From contig NZ_PYGK01000004.1 in the NCBI RefSeq assembly GCF_003014595.1, forward strand, positions 124,001-188,000: a DNA stretch of 64,000 nucleotides, given 5' to 3'. The notes beneath the pieces are model-generated. The model was not told where the DNA came from, did no database searches, and worked only from the letters and a program-made list of their open reading frames with translations. The position numbers and the translations under genes were made by a program. Shown piece by piece: positions 17,231 through 25,596 of this stretch. The stretch is from Chitinophaga ginsengisoli (lineage in GTDB: Bacteria; Bacteroidota; Bacteroidia; Chitinophagales; Chitinophagaceae). Position 1 is the stretch's first letter. Every line of letters starts with the position of its first letter.

Positions 17231-17330
17231 ACATAATCATACACAATCATACACAATCATACACAATCATACATAATCATACATAATCATACATAATCAT
17301 ACATAGTCATACATAGTCATACATAATTCT
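17231..17330. repeat. Tandem array of nine 10-bp units (ACAYARTCAT)
   Basis: Nine consecutive 10-mers, ACATAATCAT / ACACAATCAT / ACATAGTCAT variants, run from 17231 to 17320, then a decayed tenth unit. Identical variants are clustered, which points to stepwise expansion. Copy B has only a single seed-like ACATAATGCA at the equivalent place (about 50271). Confidence 0.95.
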
Positions 17331-17411
17331 TGAATGCCGCTATTATACAGTGTTATCAGCATTTCACATCGTCGTTCTGAAAAGTCGGACACATGATATT
17401 ATCGTAGGGCA

Positions 17412-17579
17412 GCGGAAGTAGCAAGCGGTTCCAGATGGGAATGGCGGGCCTTCGGCTCTCGGGTGACACGACAGATGCTGCTCAATGTATATTCAACCCC
17501 TATTCGCTTGACAATGCTAAATAGCATTCCAGAGAGGCGCCGACCGCCATCCCATACTGGAACCGAAGCTACTTAGCGT
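17412..17579. repeat. Large imperfect hairpin 2 of copy A
   Basis: The left arm 17412-17460 (GCGGAAGTAGC..GGTTCCAG..ATGGCGG..GGCTCTC) pairs with the right arm 17532-17579 (GAGAG..CCGCCAT..CTGGAACC..GCTACTTAGC). The ~70-base loop holds a smaller stem AATGCT/AGCATT. The matching hairpin in copy B is 50367-50533. The stem pair C17431-G17560 is T50385-A50515 there, a compensatory change. Confidence 0.85.
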
Positions 17580-17676
17580 AAAGCATACTGGAACCGAAGC
17601 TACTTAGCGTAAAGCATACTGGAACCGAAGCTACTTAGCGTAAAGCATACTGGAACCGAAGCTACTTAGCGTAAAA
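17553..17676. repeat. Tandem array of four 31-bp units
   Basis: The unit begins CATACTGGAACCGAAGC and ends TTAGCGTAAAG. Copies start at 17553, 17584, 17615 and 17646 with a 31-base period and almost no divergence. The first copy is the outer right arm of hairpin 2, so the array reiterates that arm. Copy B has only one. Confidence 0.97.
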
Positions 17677-17687
17677 TAAAAGCCCCA

Positions 17688-17722
17688 AAAAAAAGCCATC
17701 CGGAGTATATCCAGATGGCTTC
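17688..17722 (-). terminator. Terminator of the S41 protease gene
   Basis: AAGCCATCCGGA pairs with TCCAGATGGCTT (one mismatch) around GTATA. On the minus strand it is followed by an eight-base U-run. Confidence 0.85.
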
Positions 17723-17743
17723 CAAATAGCTATTAACGCTCAA

Positions 17744-19345
17744 TTATTTCTTCTCCAACACCTGCAACGCCTTCTTCATCATATCATCCTCTTTATTCAG
17801 CGACTCATAGAACCCCGCATAACTCCACATCTGCCTCGCCAACAAAGCCTTCAAACGCGTCCTGATCTCGGTCTCATCATGTGCATTGATTGATTCTACA
17901 CCACGCACACTGTCCTTTGCAGCAAAAGCTTTATAAGCGTTATAAAGTTCATTGCTCACATGGTACTGATTACTGAACTGAGTAGCATCCTTATACTGTT
18001 TGAACTCGTCTTTATGGCTGGTATAGTACTGATAAGCAAAGTTGCTGAAAGTACTACGGGAATACATGTTGGTCAGCACATTAGAGAAGCGGCTGGTATC
18101 AAAAGGAATGAAGACATCGGGCGTGATGCCACCACCGCCGTATACAACGCGGCCACTGGCAGTTTTGAATTGCAGGGTGTCATTAGGACGGATACTGTCA
18201 CGGTTGACGAATTCACCATGATTGAAACGGTTCAGAATATCTTCATCATAAGCTTCACGACCATTGGCGTAGGACTTCTGGATGCTTCTGCCGGAATTGA
18301 GGTAGTAGCGTGCTACTGTCAGACGGAGGGCACCGCCATTACTGAGGTCAAACTGTTCCTGCACCAGGCCCTTTCCAAAAGTACGGCGGCCGATGATGGT
18401 ACCGCGGTCCCATTCCTGTATAGCGCCCGCCAGGATCTCGCTCGCGCTGGCAGAACCTTCATCTGTGAGGACCGCCAGTTCCCCTTTCTCGAACAGACCT
18501 GGCTTTTCACAGCGGTAGTCTGAACGTGGGTAGCTTTTCCCTTTGGTATATACGATCAGTTTGTTGTCGTCGAGTAGTTCGTCGGCAATACGGGTGGCAG
18601 CATCCAGGTAGCCACCGGGATTCTGACGGAGGTCGATCACCAGTTTGGTCATGCCTGCCTTAGTCAGTTTGCGTAGCGCATCCATGAACTCCTGGTAGGT
18701 GGTGCCGGAGAACTTGCTGATCTTGATGTAGCCAACCCCGGGCGCCGCTATGTAGCTGGCATCGATACTATAAAGAGGAATGTCGCCGCGGATGATCTGA
18801 ACGGGGACCATTTTCTGCTGACGTAACATAGTGACAGTCACTTTAGAGTCTTTCGGACCGCGCAGCATTTTACGGATCTTGTCGCCGGAAATGCTATTGC
18901 CCGCCACGAGAGAGTCGTTCACTTTGATGATCTTGTCGCCGGATTGTACGCCGGCTGTCTCTGAAGGACCTCCGGGAACTACGGAAACAACATTCACGGT
19001 ATCAGCTATAATGTTGAATTCCACACCGATACCGGAGAAGTGACCTTCCAGGTCTTCGTTCACGGTTTGCAGGTTGGACGGCGGAATATAGATGGAATGA
19101 GGATCCAGGTGGCTAAGCAGGCCTTCAATGGCCTCCTGTTGGAGATCCGCTACCTGTAAGGTATCAACGTATTTTATTTTTAGCAGGTCCATGACTTCCT
19201 GCAATGGTGCACGCCCTGCCCGGCTGAATAGTAACGTTTGCGCCCCTGTGTTAGCTCCTGGCATTTTATGACCCAGATACATTCCCAAAGCAAGCACTAT
19301 TGCAAATAAGAGAGGTAAAAAAACATTCAGTTTCCTGTTCGACAT
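17744..19345 (-). CDS. ctpA: S41-family C-terminal processing protease
   Basis: The 533-aa protein is anchored or secreted through an N-terminal hydrophobic segment (VFLPLLFAIVLALGMYLG). A PDZ domain follows (VPGGPSETAGVQSGDKI, about residues 120-190). The S41 catalytic domain has the nucleophile in EGSASASEI and the general base lysine in TFGKGLVQ. It cleaves proteins from their C-terminus in the periplasm. It is read alone, convergent to the small lipoprotein across island A. The promoter is at 19409-19439. Confidence 0.95.
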   Translation of the reverse strand: MSNRKLNVFLPLLFAIVLALGMYLGHKMPGANTGAQTLLFSRAGRAPLQEVMDLLKIKYVDTLQVADLQQEAIEGLLSHLDPHSIYIPPSNLQTVNEDLEGHFSGIGVEFNIIADTVNVVSVVPGGPSETAGVQSGDKIIKVNDSLVAGNSISGDKIRKMLRGPKDSKVTVTMLRQQKMVPVQIIRGDIPLYSIDASYIAAPGVGYIKISKFSGTTYQEFMDALRKLTKAGMTKLVIDLRQNPGGYLDAATRIADELLDDNKLIVYTKGKSYPRSDYRCEKPGLFEKGELAVLTDEGSASASEILAGAIQEWDRGTIIGRRTFGKGLVQEQFDLSNGGALRLTVARYYLNSGRSIQKSYANGREAYDEDILNRFNHGEFVNRDSIRPNDTLQFKTASGRVVYGGGGITPDVFIPFDTSRFSNVLTNMYSRSTFSNFAYQYYTSHKDEFKQYKDATQFSNQYHVSNELYNAYKAFAAKDSVRGVESINAHDETEIRTRLKALLARQMWSYAGFYESLNKEDDMMKKALQVLEKK

Positions 19346-19408
19346 AATGACATATTGAAAACAGCTGCAAGGTAGCTTGTATCTTGTCGCTATTTATTTA
19401 ACTTGTGG

Positions 19409-19439
19409 CAAAAATAGTATATTAAACCTCAACCTTCAA
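19409..19439 (-). promoter_or_regulatory. Promoter of the S41 protease gene
   Basis: On the minus strand, TTG (19439-19437), 20 bases, TATTTTTG (19416-19409): a consensus Bacteroidota promoter about 64 bases before the ATG. Confidence 0.8.
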
Positions 19440-19449
19440 CGGATGTGTC

Positions 19450-20292
19450 ATGAAAGTACAGCTAATTGCAGATTGTGGATCGACTAAGGCTGACTGGTGC
19501 CTGCTCGGTGCCGGAGCGCCCGCGCGTTATCAGACATCCGGGATCAGTCCTTTTTTCCTGAATGCACAACAGATACAGGAGTTGCTGGAGAAAGAGCTAC
19601 TGCCTCAGTTGCCACCTGATATCCAGATAGACGAGATACATTATTACGGGACTGGCTGTTTACAGCGGAAGAGCGTGGAGATTGTGGAGTCGGCTTTACA
19701 GGCGGTGTGGCCTATCGCATCCTTCGAAGTGAACCACGATATGATGGGAGCCGCCAGAGCGCTGTGCGGAAAGGAGCCTGGCGTAGCCAGTATCCTGGGT
19801 ACAGGGTCCAATTCCTGTTTTTTCGACGGCACTACCATCAGAAAGAATAATCCGGGACTGGGATACGTATTGGGAGATGAGGGCAGTGGCGCCTTCCTGG
19901 GTAAAAAGCTATTGCAGTACTACCTGTACAATTCCTTCGACGAAGACCTGAAAAGCCGTTTTGACGCCCAGTATAATACCAGTCATGAGGAAATACTGGA
20001 AAATGTGTACCGCAGACCTTTCCCGAACCGCTATCTGGCTGGTTTTGCGAAATTCCTGGGCGAGAACCGGGGGCATTTTATTATCGAGAACATCCTGGAA
20101 GACAGCTTAAACGAATTCTTCTTTAGCCATATTTATAAATACAGCGAAAGCTGGACGCACCCGCTGCACTTTACCGGAAGTATTGCCTGGAATTTCAGGG
20201 ATATCCTGCAGGAGTTATGTGAACTGTACGAACTGCAGCTGGGCCGGATATTGCGCAGCCCTATGGAAGGACTGATGGCATATCATCAATAA
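19450..20292 (+). CDS. BadF/BadG-type sugar kinase (N-acetylglucosamine or N-acetylmuramic acid kinase-like)
   Basis: The 280-aa protein of the actin-like ATPase superfamily has the phosphate-1 motif DCGSTKADW at the start and the phosphate-2/adenosine motif ILGTGSNS in the middle. It resembles the BadF/BadG/GlcNAc-kinase group and would phosphorylate an amino sugar with ATP. murQ starts 16 bp downstream, which suggests it feeds MurQ with N-acetylmuramic acid 6-phosphate or handles the GlcNAc released with it. Exact substrate unknown. Confidence 0.85.
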   Translation: MKVQLIADCGSTKADWCLLGAGAPARYQTSGISPFFLNAQQIQELLEKELLPQLPPDIQIDEIHYYGTGCLQRKSVEIVESALQAVWPIASFEVNHDMMGAARALCGKEPGVASILGTGSNSCFFDGTTIRKNNPGLGYVLGDEGSGAFLGKKLLQYYLYNSFDEDLKSRFDAQYNTSHEEILENVYRRPFPNRYLAGFAKFLGENRGHFIIENILEDSLNEFFFSHIYKYSESWTHPLHFTGSIAWNFRDILQELCELYELQLGRILRSPMEGLMAYHQ

Positions 20293-20307
20293 ACAAATAC
20301 ACAACAA

Positions 20308-21120
20308 ATGTCCTTTGAGAGAGTAACAGAGCAAGCGTCACACTACCGCCACCTGGAGCAAATGAGTGTGCAGGAGATCCTCACCAATATTAATCAGGAA
20401 GATACCACCGTGCCCCAGGCTGTAGCCAGGGCTTTACCTCAGATAGAAAAGCTGGTGACCGCTATCGCCGACAAAATGCTGGCCGGCGGCAGGTTGTTTT
20501 ACCTGGGCGCAGGTACCAGCGGACGTTTAGGCATTGTTGATGCGTCTGAATGCCCGCCTACCTTTGGGGTGCCTCATGGGCTGGTGATAGGGCTGATAGC
20601 CGGAGGGGATGCAGCCATCCGTAAAGCGGTGGAGTTTGCAGAAGATGACAGGGAACAGGGCTGGAAAGATCTGCAGGAATGTAATATCACAGAAAAAGAT
20701 GTGGTAGTAGGTATTGCGGCGAGCGGCACCACCCCTTATGTGATCGGCGCCCTCAATAAATGCCGTAAGGAAGGGATTGTAACGGGCAGCATCTGCTGTA
20801 ATCCCGGAGCGCCCCTGTCGGCCGAGGCAGACTTTCCGATAGAGGTGGTGGTAGGACCGGAATTTGTTACCGGCAGCACCCGTATGAAAAGTGGTACTGC
20901 GCAGAAGCTGGTTCTTAATATGATCTCTACTGCCGTGATGATCCAGCTGGGCAGGGTAGAGGATAATAAGATGGTGAACATGCAGCTGAGCAATGACAAG
21001 CTGGTAGACAGAGGGGTGAAGATGCTGATGGAGAAATTATCCCTGACAGATTACGAAAAGGCAAAAGAGTTATTGCTGAAAGCCGGCAGCGTCAGAAAGG
21101 CCATTGAGGACTATGTATAG
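20308..21120 (+). CDS. murQ: N-acetylmuramic acid 6-phosphate etherase
   Basis: MurQ removes the lactyl ether from MurNAc-6-phosphate to give GlcNAc-6-phosphate, part of cell-wall recycling. The 270-aa protein has the SIS domain with YLGAGTSGRLGIVDASECPP and the catalytic-region GSTRMKSGTAQK. Length is a little under the usual ~300 aa. It is coupled to the kinase gene upstream. Confidence 0.95.
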   Translation: MSFERVTEQASHYRHLEQMSVQEILTNINQEDTTVPQAVARALPQIEKLVTAIADKMLAGGRLFYLGAGTSGRLGIVDASECPPTFGVPHGLVIGLIAGGDAAIRKAVEFAEDDREQGWKDLQECNITEKDVVVGIAASGTTPYVIGALNKCRKEGIVTGSICCNPGAPLSAEADFPIEVVVGPEFVTGSTRMKSGTAQKLVLNMISTAVMIQLGRVEDNKMVNMQLSNDKLVDRGVKMLMEKLSLTDYEKAKELLLKAGSVRKAIEDYV

Positions 21121-21208
21121 TTACAACTTTTTCCAGAAATGGAACGTTTCTCTTTTTTGAAATTTCCACCGAAATTTGTAGAAACGAACATTTTAGAGTT
21201 AGAGTGAC

Positions 21209-21772
21209 ATGCACGATATAGAACCTTTTTATAACTGGCGCCACTTATATACAGCAGAGGATGATGAGCTATCCCCGTTCTATGGCAGGGAATATAGTGA
21301 GTTCACTTACTCCAATACTGTATATAATTATTATGTACACCCACAGTGGGATGAATTCGGCTCCCGTAATCTGTATCTGAAGGTACTTTTTGCCGATTAC
21401 GAATTCAACTATGCCATTATTGAAGTACTGGGAGAATGGAACGACTGTCTGGAGAATGATATTATGGTATTGAAACGTGATGTCATCGATGTGATGATTG
21501 CCAGTAAGATCAATAAGTTCATCCTTATCACGGAAAATGTGATGAATTTTCATTCATCTGACGATAGCTACTATGAAGAATGGTGGGATGACATCCGTGA
21601 TGACGGAGGATGGATTGTGAGCCTGAATATGCCGGTACAGACGCGGCAGGAATTTGAGAAAGCCCATCTGGATAATTACGTACATCTTCTGAACAATGAG
21701 AAATGGCGTACTTACCAGCCGCAACATCTTTATTCCATTATTGATAACGTTATGATGCGCCGCCTCGAGTAG
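21209..21772 (+). CDS. Conserved-looking protein of unknown function
   Basis: The 187-aa, acidic, aromatic-rich protein (many Tyr/Trp/Asp, e.g. DDSYYEEWWDDIRDDGGW) has no signal peptide or membrane segment. I do not recognise a family. It begins at ATG 21209 and stands between murQ and the sdh operon on the same strand, but with 88 and 247 bp gaps, so it is probably its own unit. The normal composition and long frame support a real gene. Confidence 0.7.
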   Translation: MHDIEPFYNWRHLYTAEDDELSPFYGREYSEFTYSNTVYNYYVHPQWDEFGSRNLYLKVLFADYEFNYAIIEVLGEWNDCLENDIMVLKRDVIDVMIASKINKFILITENVMNFHSSDDSYYEEWWDDIRDDGGWIVSLNMPVQTRQEFEKAHLDNYVHLLNNEKWRTYQPQHLYSIIDNVMMRRLE

Positions 21773-21932
21773 GGCGGAACAAATTCCACGTTTCTTTGTT
21801 TATTCCCGTAAATGAACAGCCTGTCTCCCTACTAACCGACAGGTAAGGGGCATTTGTCCTTTAATGAACCGGGGCTTGCCGCTGAAACAATGAATTGGCG
21901 CTCAGTACAAAGCAAAAACTGAGAAATATCAT

Positions 21933-21962
21933 TTGGTTTTAATTTTTCCTGCGCTAAATTTG
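21933..21962 (+). promoter_or_regulatory. Promoter of the sdh operon
   Basis: TTG (21933-21935), 19 bases, TAAATTTG (21955-21962), 57 bases before sdhC. Consensus Bacteroidota promoter. Confidence 0.8.
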
Positions 21963-22019
21963 CGCGATATATTCGAAATATTATCATATCATCTTTTAAG
22001 GAAGCTTAGAATTTAACTT

Positions 22020-22697
22020 ATGAAGTGGTCACAGTTCTTTAATACCTCTATCGGTAAAAAATTATTAGTGGGTGCTACCGGTCTCTTTCTGTGTAGTTTT
22101 GTTATAGTGCACCTGGCTGGTAATCTCGCGTTACTCAAAGACGATGGGGGCGAAGCTTTTAACATCTATGCCGCATTCATGAGTCACAACGCCTTAATCC
22201 AGTTCTTAGCCTGGGGTTTGAAGGTCGTTATTTTGATCCACGCTATTCTTGCTTTACAGCTTACTTTCCGCAACAGGGCTGCCCGTCCGGTAAAGTATGC
22301 GATCAATCCAGGTAACCAGACTTCATCCTGGTTCAGCCGTCAGATGGCTATCATGGGTAGCATCCTGCTGATCTTCCTGCTCATTCACCTGAAAGATTTC
22401 TGGTTCCAGATGCACTATGGGTCACTGGAGTCCGTGAGCTATAAAGGTGAGGAATACAAGAACCTTTATCTTGCGGCGCAGTTGGCATTCAAGGAATTAT
22501 GGCTGGTGATACTCTATGTGATCGGTATGATCGGTCTTTCTTTCCACCTGGTACACGGGTTTAAAAGCGCCTTCCAGACATTCGGCCTGAATCACGTTAA
22601 GTACAATGGCCTTATCAATTTCGTAGGTGTTTGGTTGTTCGGGATCCTGATTCCTATTGGCTTTGCTATCATTCCCGTGGTTATATATTTCAAATAA
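22020..22697 (+). CDS. sdhC: Succinate dehydrogenase cytochrome b subunit
   Basis: The membrane anchor of succinate:quinone oxidoreductase. The 225-aa protein shows five hydrophobic segments with histidines placed for two hemes (for example FVIVHLAGN, VILIHAILA, LLIHLKDFW, SFHLVHGF). A single anchor gene with five helices is the B-type arrangement found in menaquinone users. First gene of sdhCAB. Confidence 0.93.
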   Translation: MKWSQFFNTSIGKKLLVGATGLFLCSFVIVHLAGNLALLKDDGGEAFNIYAAFMSHNALIQFLAWGLKVVILIHAILALQLTFRNRAARPVKYAINPGNQTSSWFSRQMAIMGSILLIFLLIHLKDFWFQMHYGSLESVSYKGEEYKNLYLAAQLAFKELWLVILYVIGMIGLSFHLVHGFKSAFQTFGLNHVKYNGLINFVGVWLFGILIPIGFAIIPVVIYFK

Positions 22698-22717
22698 ACT
22701 CAGTAAAGTAAGGATAT

Positions 22718-24691
22718 ATGTTGAACTCAAAAATTCCTGCCGGTTCATTAGACAAGAAATGGGAAGATTATAAGGGGCATTGTAAGCTGGTAAACCCGGC
22801 TAACAAGCGCAACATGGAAGTGATCATCGTGGGTACTGGCCTGGCAGGGGCTTCGGCTGCTGCTGCTTTGGGTGAGTTAGGTTATAAGGTGAAAGCTTTC
22901 TGTTTCCAGGATAGTCCACGCCGTGCGCACAGTATTGCTGCACAGGGTGGTATCAATGCTGCAAAGAACTACCAGAACGACGGTGACTCTGTGTTCCGTC
23001 TGTTTTATGATACTGTAAAAGGTGGCGACTATCGTGCCCGTGAAGCGAATGTGCATCGTCTGGCAGAGGTAAGTGGCAATATTATTGACCAGTGTGTGGC
23101 ACAAGGTGTTCCTTTTGCCCGCGAATATGGCGGATTGCTGAGCAACCGCTCTTTCGGTGGTACACAGGTACAGCGTACCTTCTACGCTGCCGGTCAGACC
23201 GGTCAGCAGCTGCTGTTAGGCGCATACTCCGCCCTGGAGCGCCAGGTAGCATTAGGTAATGTGACCATGTACAACCGTCATGAAATGCTGGACATCGTAG
23301 TGATAGATGGTAAAGCACGTGGTATCATTGCCCGTAACCTCATCACCGGTAAACTGGAACGTCACTTCGGTCACGCAGTACTGCTGGCAAGTGGTGGTTA
23401 CGGTAACGTATTCTACCTGTCTACCAACGCGATGGGCTCTAACGTAACAGCTGCCTGGAAAGCTACCCGCAAAGGCGCTTTCTTCGGCAACCCTTGTTTT
23501 ACGCAGATCCACCCGACCTGTATCCCGGTTTCCGGAGACCACCAGTCCAAGCTGACGCTGATGTCTGAGTCTCTCCGTAACGATGGTCGTATATGGGTGC
23601 CTAAAAAACAGAACGATACCCGCAAACCTTCTGATATTCCTGAAGACGAAAGGGACTACTACCTGGAAAGAAGATATCCTGCTTTCGGTAACCTGGTACC
23701 ACGTGACGTGGCATCCCGCGCTGCCAAGGAAAGATGTGATGCTGGTTATGGTGTTGGTAGCTCCAAACAGGCGGTATACCTGGATTTCGCATATAACACA
23801 GAGCGTTACGGAAGGATTGAAGCCAACAAAAGACAGCTGTCCAATCCTACTCCTGAAGAGATCCGTAAACTGGGTAAAGAAGTCGTAGCTGAGAAATACG
23901 GTAACCTCTTCGATATGTATGCCAAGATCACCGGTGAAAATCCATATGAAGTGCCAATGCGCATTTACCCTGCAGTACACTACACCATGGGTGGCCTGTG
24001 GGTGGACTACGAACTGATGACAACCGTTACCGGTTTGTACGCACTGGGTGAAGCTAACTTCTCCGACCACGGCGCAAACCGTCTGGGTGCATCCGCACTG
24101 ATGCAGGGTCTGGCAGATGGTTACTTCGTTATTCCTTATACACTGGGTAACTACCTGGCTGACGATATCAAGACCAAGGCAATTTCTCTGGATCATCCTG
24201 CTTTCGTAGAAGCTGAGAAGAATGTACAGTCTACTATCGATAAGCTAATGGGCATTAAGGGTACCAAATCCGTAGACCACTTCCACAAGAAACTGGGAAA
24301 GATCATGTGGGATAAATGCGGTATGGCCCGTAATGAGCAGGGACTGAAAGAAGCGATCGTTGAGATCCAGGCTTTACGTAAAGAATTCTGGAGCGATGTA
24401 CGTATCCCGGGTGATGCCAACGAATTCAACCCTGAACTGGAAAAAGCAGGCCGTGTGGCTGACTTCCTGGAGCTGGGAGAACTGATGTGCCTAGATGCTC
24501 TGAACCGTCGTGAATCCTGCGGAGGCCACTTCCGTGAAGAATCACAGACACCAGATGGCGAAGCACAACGTGATGATGAAAACTTCAGCTATGTAGCTGC
24601 ATGGGAATATAAAGGTGAAAGCCAGTTCGAGTTGCATAAAGAAGCTCTTGAGTTTGTAGAATGTAAACCAACTCAACGTAGCTATAAATAA
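22718..24691 (+). CDS. sdhA: Succinate dehydrogenase/fumarate reductase flavoprotein subunit
   Basis: The 657-aa catalytic subunit oxidises succinate to fumarate with covalently bound FAD. It shows the FAD-binding [15 protein letters not shown], the flavinylation region [17 protein letters not shown], the active-site motif [16 protein letters not shown], and [17 protein letters not shown]. It follows sdhC by 20 bp. Confidence 0.97.
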   Translation: MLNSKIPAGSLDKKWEDYKGHCKLVNPANKRNMEVIIVGTGLAGASAAAALGELGYKVKAFCFQDSPRRAHSIAAQGGINAAKNYQNDGDSVFRLFYDTVKGGDYRAREANVHRLAEVSGNIIDQCVAQGVPFAREYGGLLSNRSFGGTQVQRTFYAAGQTGQQLLLGAYSALERQVALGNVTMYNRHEMLDIVVIDGKARGIIARNLITGKLERHFGHAVLLASGGYGNVFYLSTNAMGSNVTAAWKATRKGAFFGNPCFTQIHPTCIPVSGDHQSKLTLMSESLRNDGRIWVPKKQNDTRKPSDIPEDERDYYLERRYPAFGNLVPRDVASRAAKERCDAGYGVGSSKQAVYLDFAYNTERYGRIEANKRQLSNPTPEEIRKLGKEVVAEKYGNLFDMYAKITGENPYEVPMRIYPAVHYTMGGLWVDYELMTTVTGLYALGEANFSDHGANRLGASALMQGLADGYFVIPYTLGNYLADDIKTKAISLDHPAFVEAEKNVQSTIDKLMGIKGTKSVDHFHKKLGKIMWDKCGMARNEQGLKEAIVEIQALRKEFWSDVRIPGDANEFNPELEKAGRVADFLELGELMCLDALNRRESCGGHFREESQTPDGEAQRDDENFSYVAAWEYKGESQFELHKEALEFVECKPTQRSYK

Positions 24692-24719
24692 TTTTCACAA
24701 TAATAATAGTCCAATAGAT

Positions 24720-25484
24720 ATGGAACATTATACTATGAATCTCACACTTAAAGTGTGGAGGCAGAAAAACACAGACGCACAGGGAAAATTTGAAACTTAT
24801 CCGGTAAGCGGCATTTCTTCTGAAATGTCATTCCTGGAAATGTTTGACGTGCTGAATGAGCGCCTGATCAATGAAGGCAAAGAGCCGATAGCGTTTGACC
24901 ATGACTGTCGTGAAGGTATCTGTGGTGCATGTTCCATGCATATCAACGGCCGTGCGCACGGTCCTTGGGCGGGTACTACCACTTGCCAGCTACACATGCG
25001 CGCTTTCAAAGATGGTGATACCGTTACTGTTGAGCCATGGAGAGCAGGTTCTTTCCCTGTAGTAAAAGACCTGACCGTTGACAGAGGTGCGTTTGACCGT
25101 ATCATTGAAGCGGGTGGTTATGTTTCTGTAAATACAGGTAATGCGCAGGATGCGAACAACATCCTGGTACCAAAAGATAAAGCAGATGCAGCATTCGCAG
25201 CAGCGGCATGTATCGGTTGCGGCGCCTGCGTAGCAGCTTGTAAAAACTCTTCTGCTATGCTCTTCGTTTCAGCGAAAGTATCCCAGCTGGCATTGCTGCC
25301 ACAGGGACAGCCTGAAAAGAAGACAAGGGCATTGAATATGATCGCGCAGATGGATAAGGAAGGTTTTGGTAGCTGTACCAACACCGGCGCCTGCGAAGCA
25401 GAATGCCCGAAAGAAATTTCTCTGACAAATATTGCACGTCTGAACCGCGAATACATTGCCGCTGGTCTCAGCTACGAAAAATAG
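24720..25484 (+). CDS. sdhB: Succinate dehydrogenase iron-sulfur subunit
   Basis: The 254-aa subunit passes electrons from SdhA to the membrane anchor. It shows the [2Fe-2S] ligands [15 protein letters not shown] with C at TTCQ, and a C-terminal ferredoxin-like part with [12 protein letters not shown] and [11 protein letters not shown] for the [4Fe-4S] and [3Fe-4S] clusters. Two ATGs are possible (24720 and 24735); the later one starts [11 protein letters not shown] and may be the true start. Confidence 0.96.
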   Translation: MEHYTMNLTLKVWRQKNTDAQGKFETYPVSGISSEMSFLEMFDVLNERLINEGKEPIAFDHDCREGICGACSMHINGRAHGPWAGTTTCQLHMRAFKDGDTVTVEPWRAGSFPVVKDLTVDRGAFDRIIEAGGYVSVNTGNAQDANNILVPKDKADAAFAAAACIGCGACVAACKNSSAMLFVSAKVSQLALLPQGQPEKKTRALNMIAQMDKEGFGSCTNTGACEAECPKEISLTNIARLNREYIAAGLSYEK

Positions 25485-25517
25485 TTATTGTCAGTATTGT
25501 ATTTGGTGAATACTATG

Positions 25518-25550
25518 ATCCCCCTCGCTGAAACGAGGGGGATTTTTTTT
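25518..25550 (+). terminator. Terminator of the sdh operon
   Basis: ATCCCCCTCG (25518-25527) pairs perfectly with CGAGGGGGAT (25534-25543), followed by T8. Confidence 0.93.
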
Positions 25551-25596
25551 GTATATTGTTTGGAGTTAAAACCCGTTTGCACACAAATTTTACGTT

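Larger units (their letters stand above)
16868..17676. repeat. Intergenic two-hairpin element, copy A
   Basis: A non-coding block between the convergent lipoprotein and S41 protease genes. Most of it is also present at 49911-50536 in the same orientation, with local differences and indels. Its order is: a short degenerate repeat (TCTTCAGGCTGGGAT at 16915-16929 and 16999-17013), first large hairpin, a 10-bp tandem array, second large hairpin, and a 31-bp tandem array. No open frame is conserved between the copies. Possible readings are a dispersed repeat family, a structured RNA, or a protein-binding/cruciform site. Confidence 0.8.

Noticed and set aside
17412..17579. Integron attC-like site
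   Set aside because: Imperfect inverted repeats with bulges resemble attC, but the core sites GTTRRRY and RYYYAAC are not at the ends, and there is no integrase or cassette.
17231..17676. Possible CRISPR array in island A
   Set aside because: The 10-bp and 31-bp repeats are contiguous with no unique spacers between units, and there are no cas genes nearby.
16868..17676. Insertion sequence or prophage remnant
   Set aside because: No transposase or integrase fragment, no target-site duplication and no phage-like gene is seen around either island.
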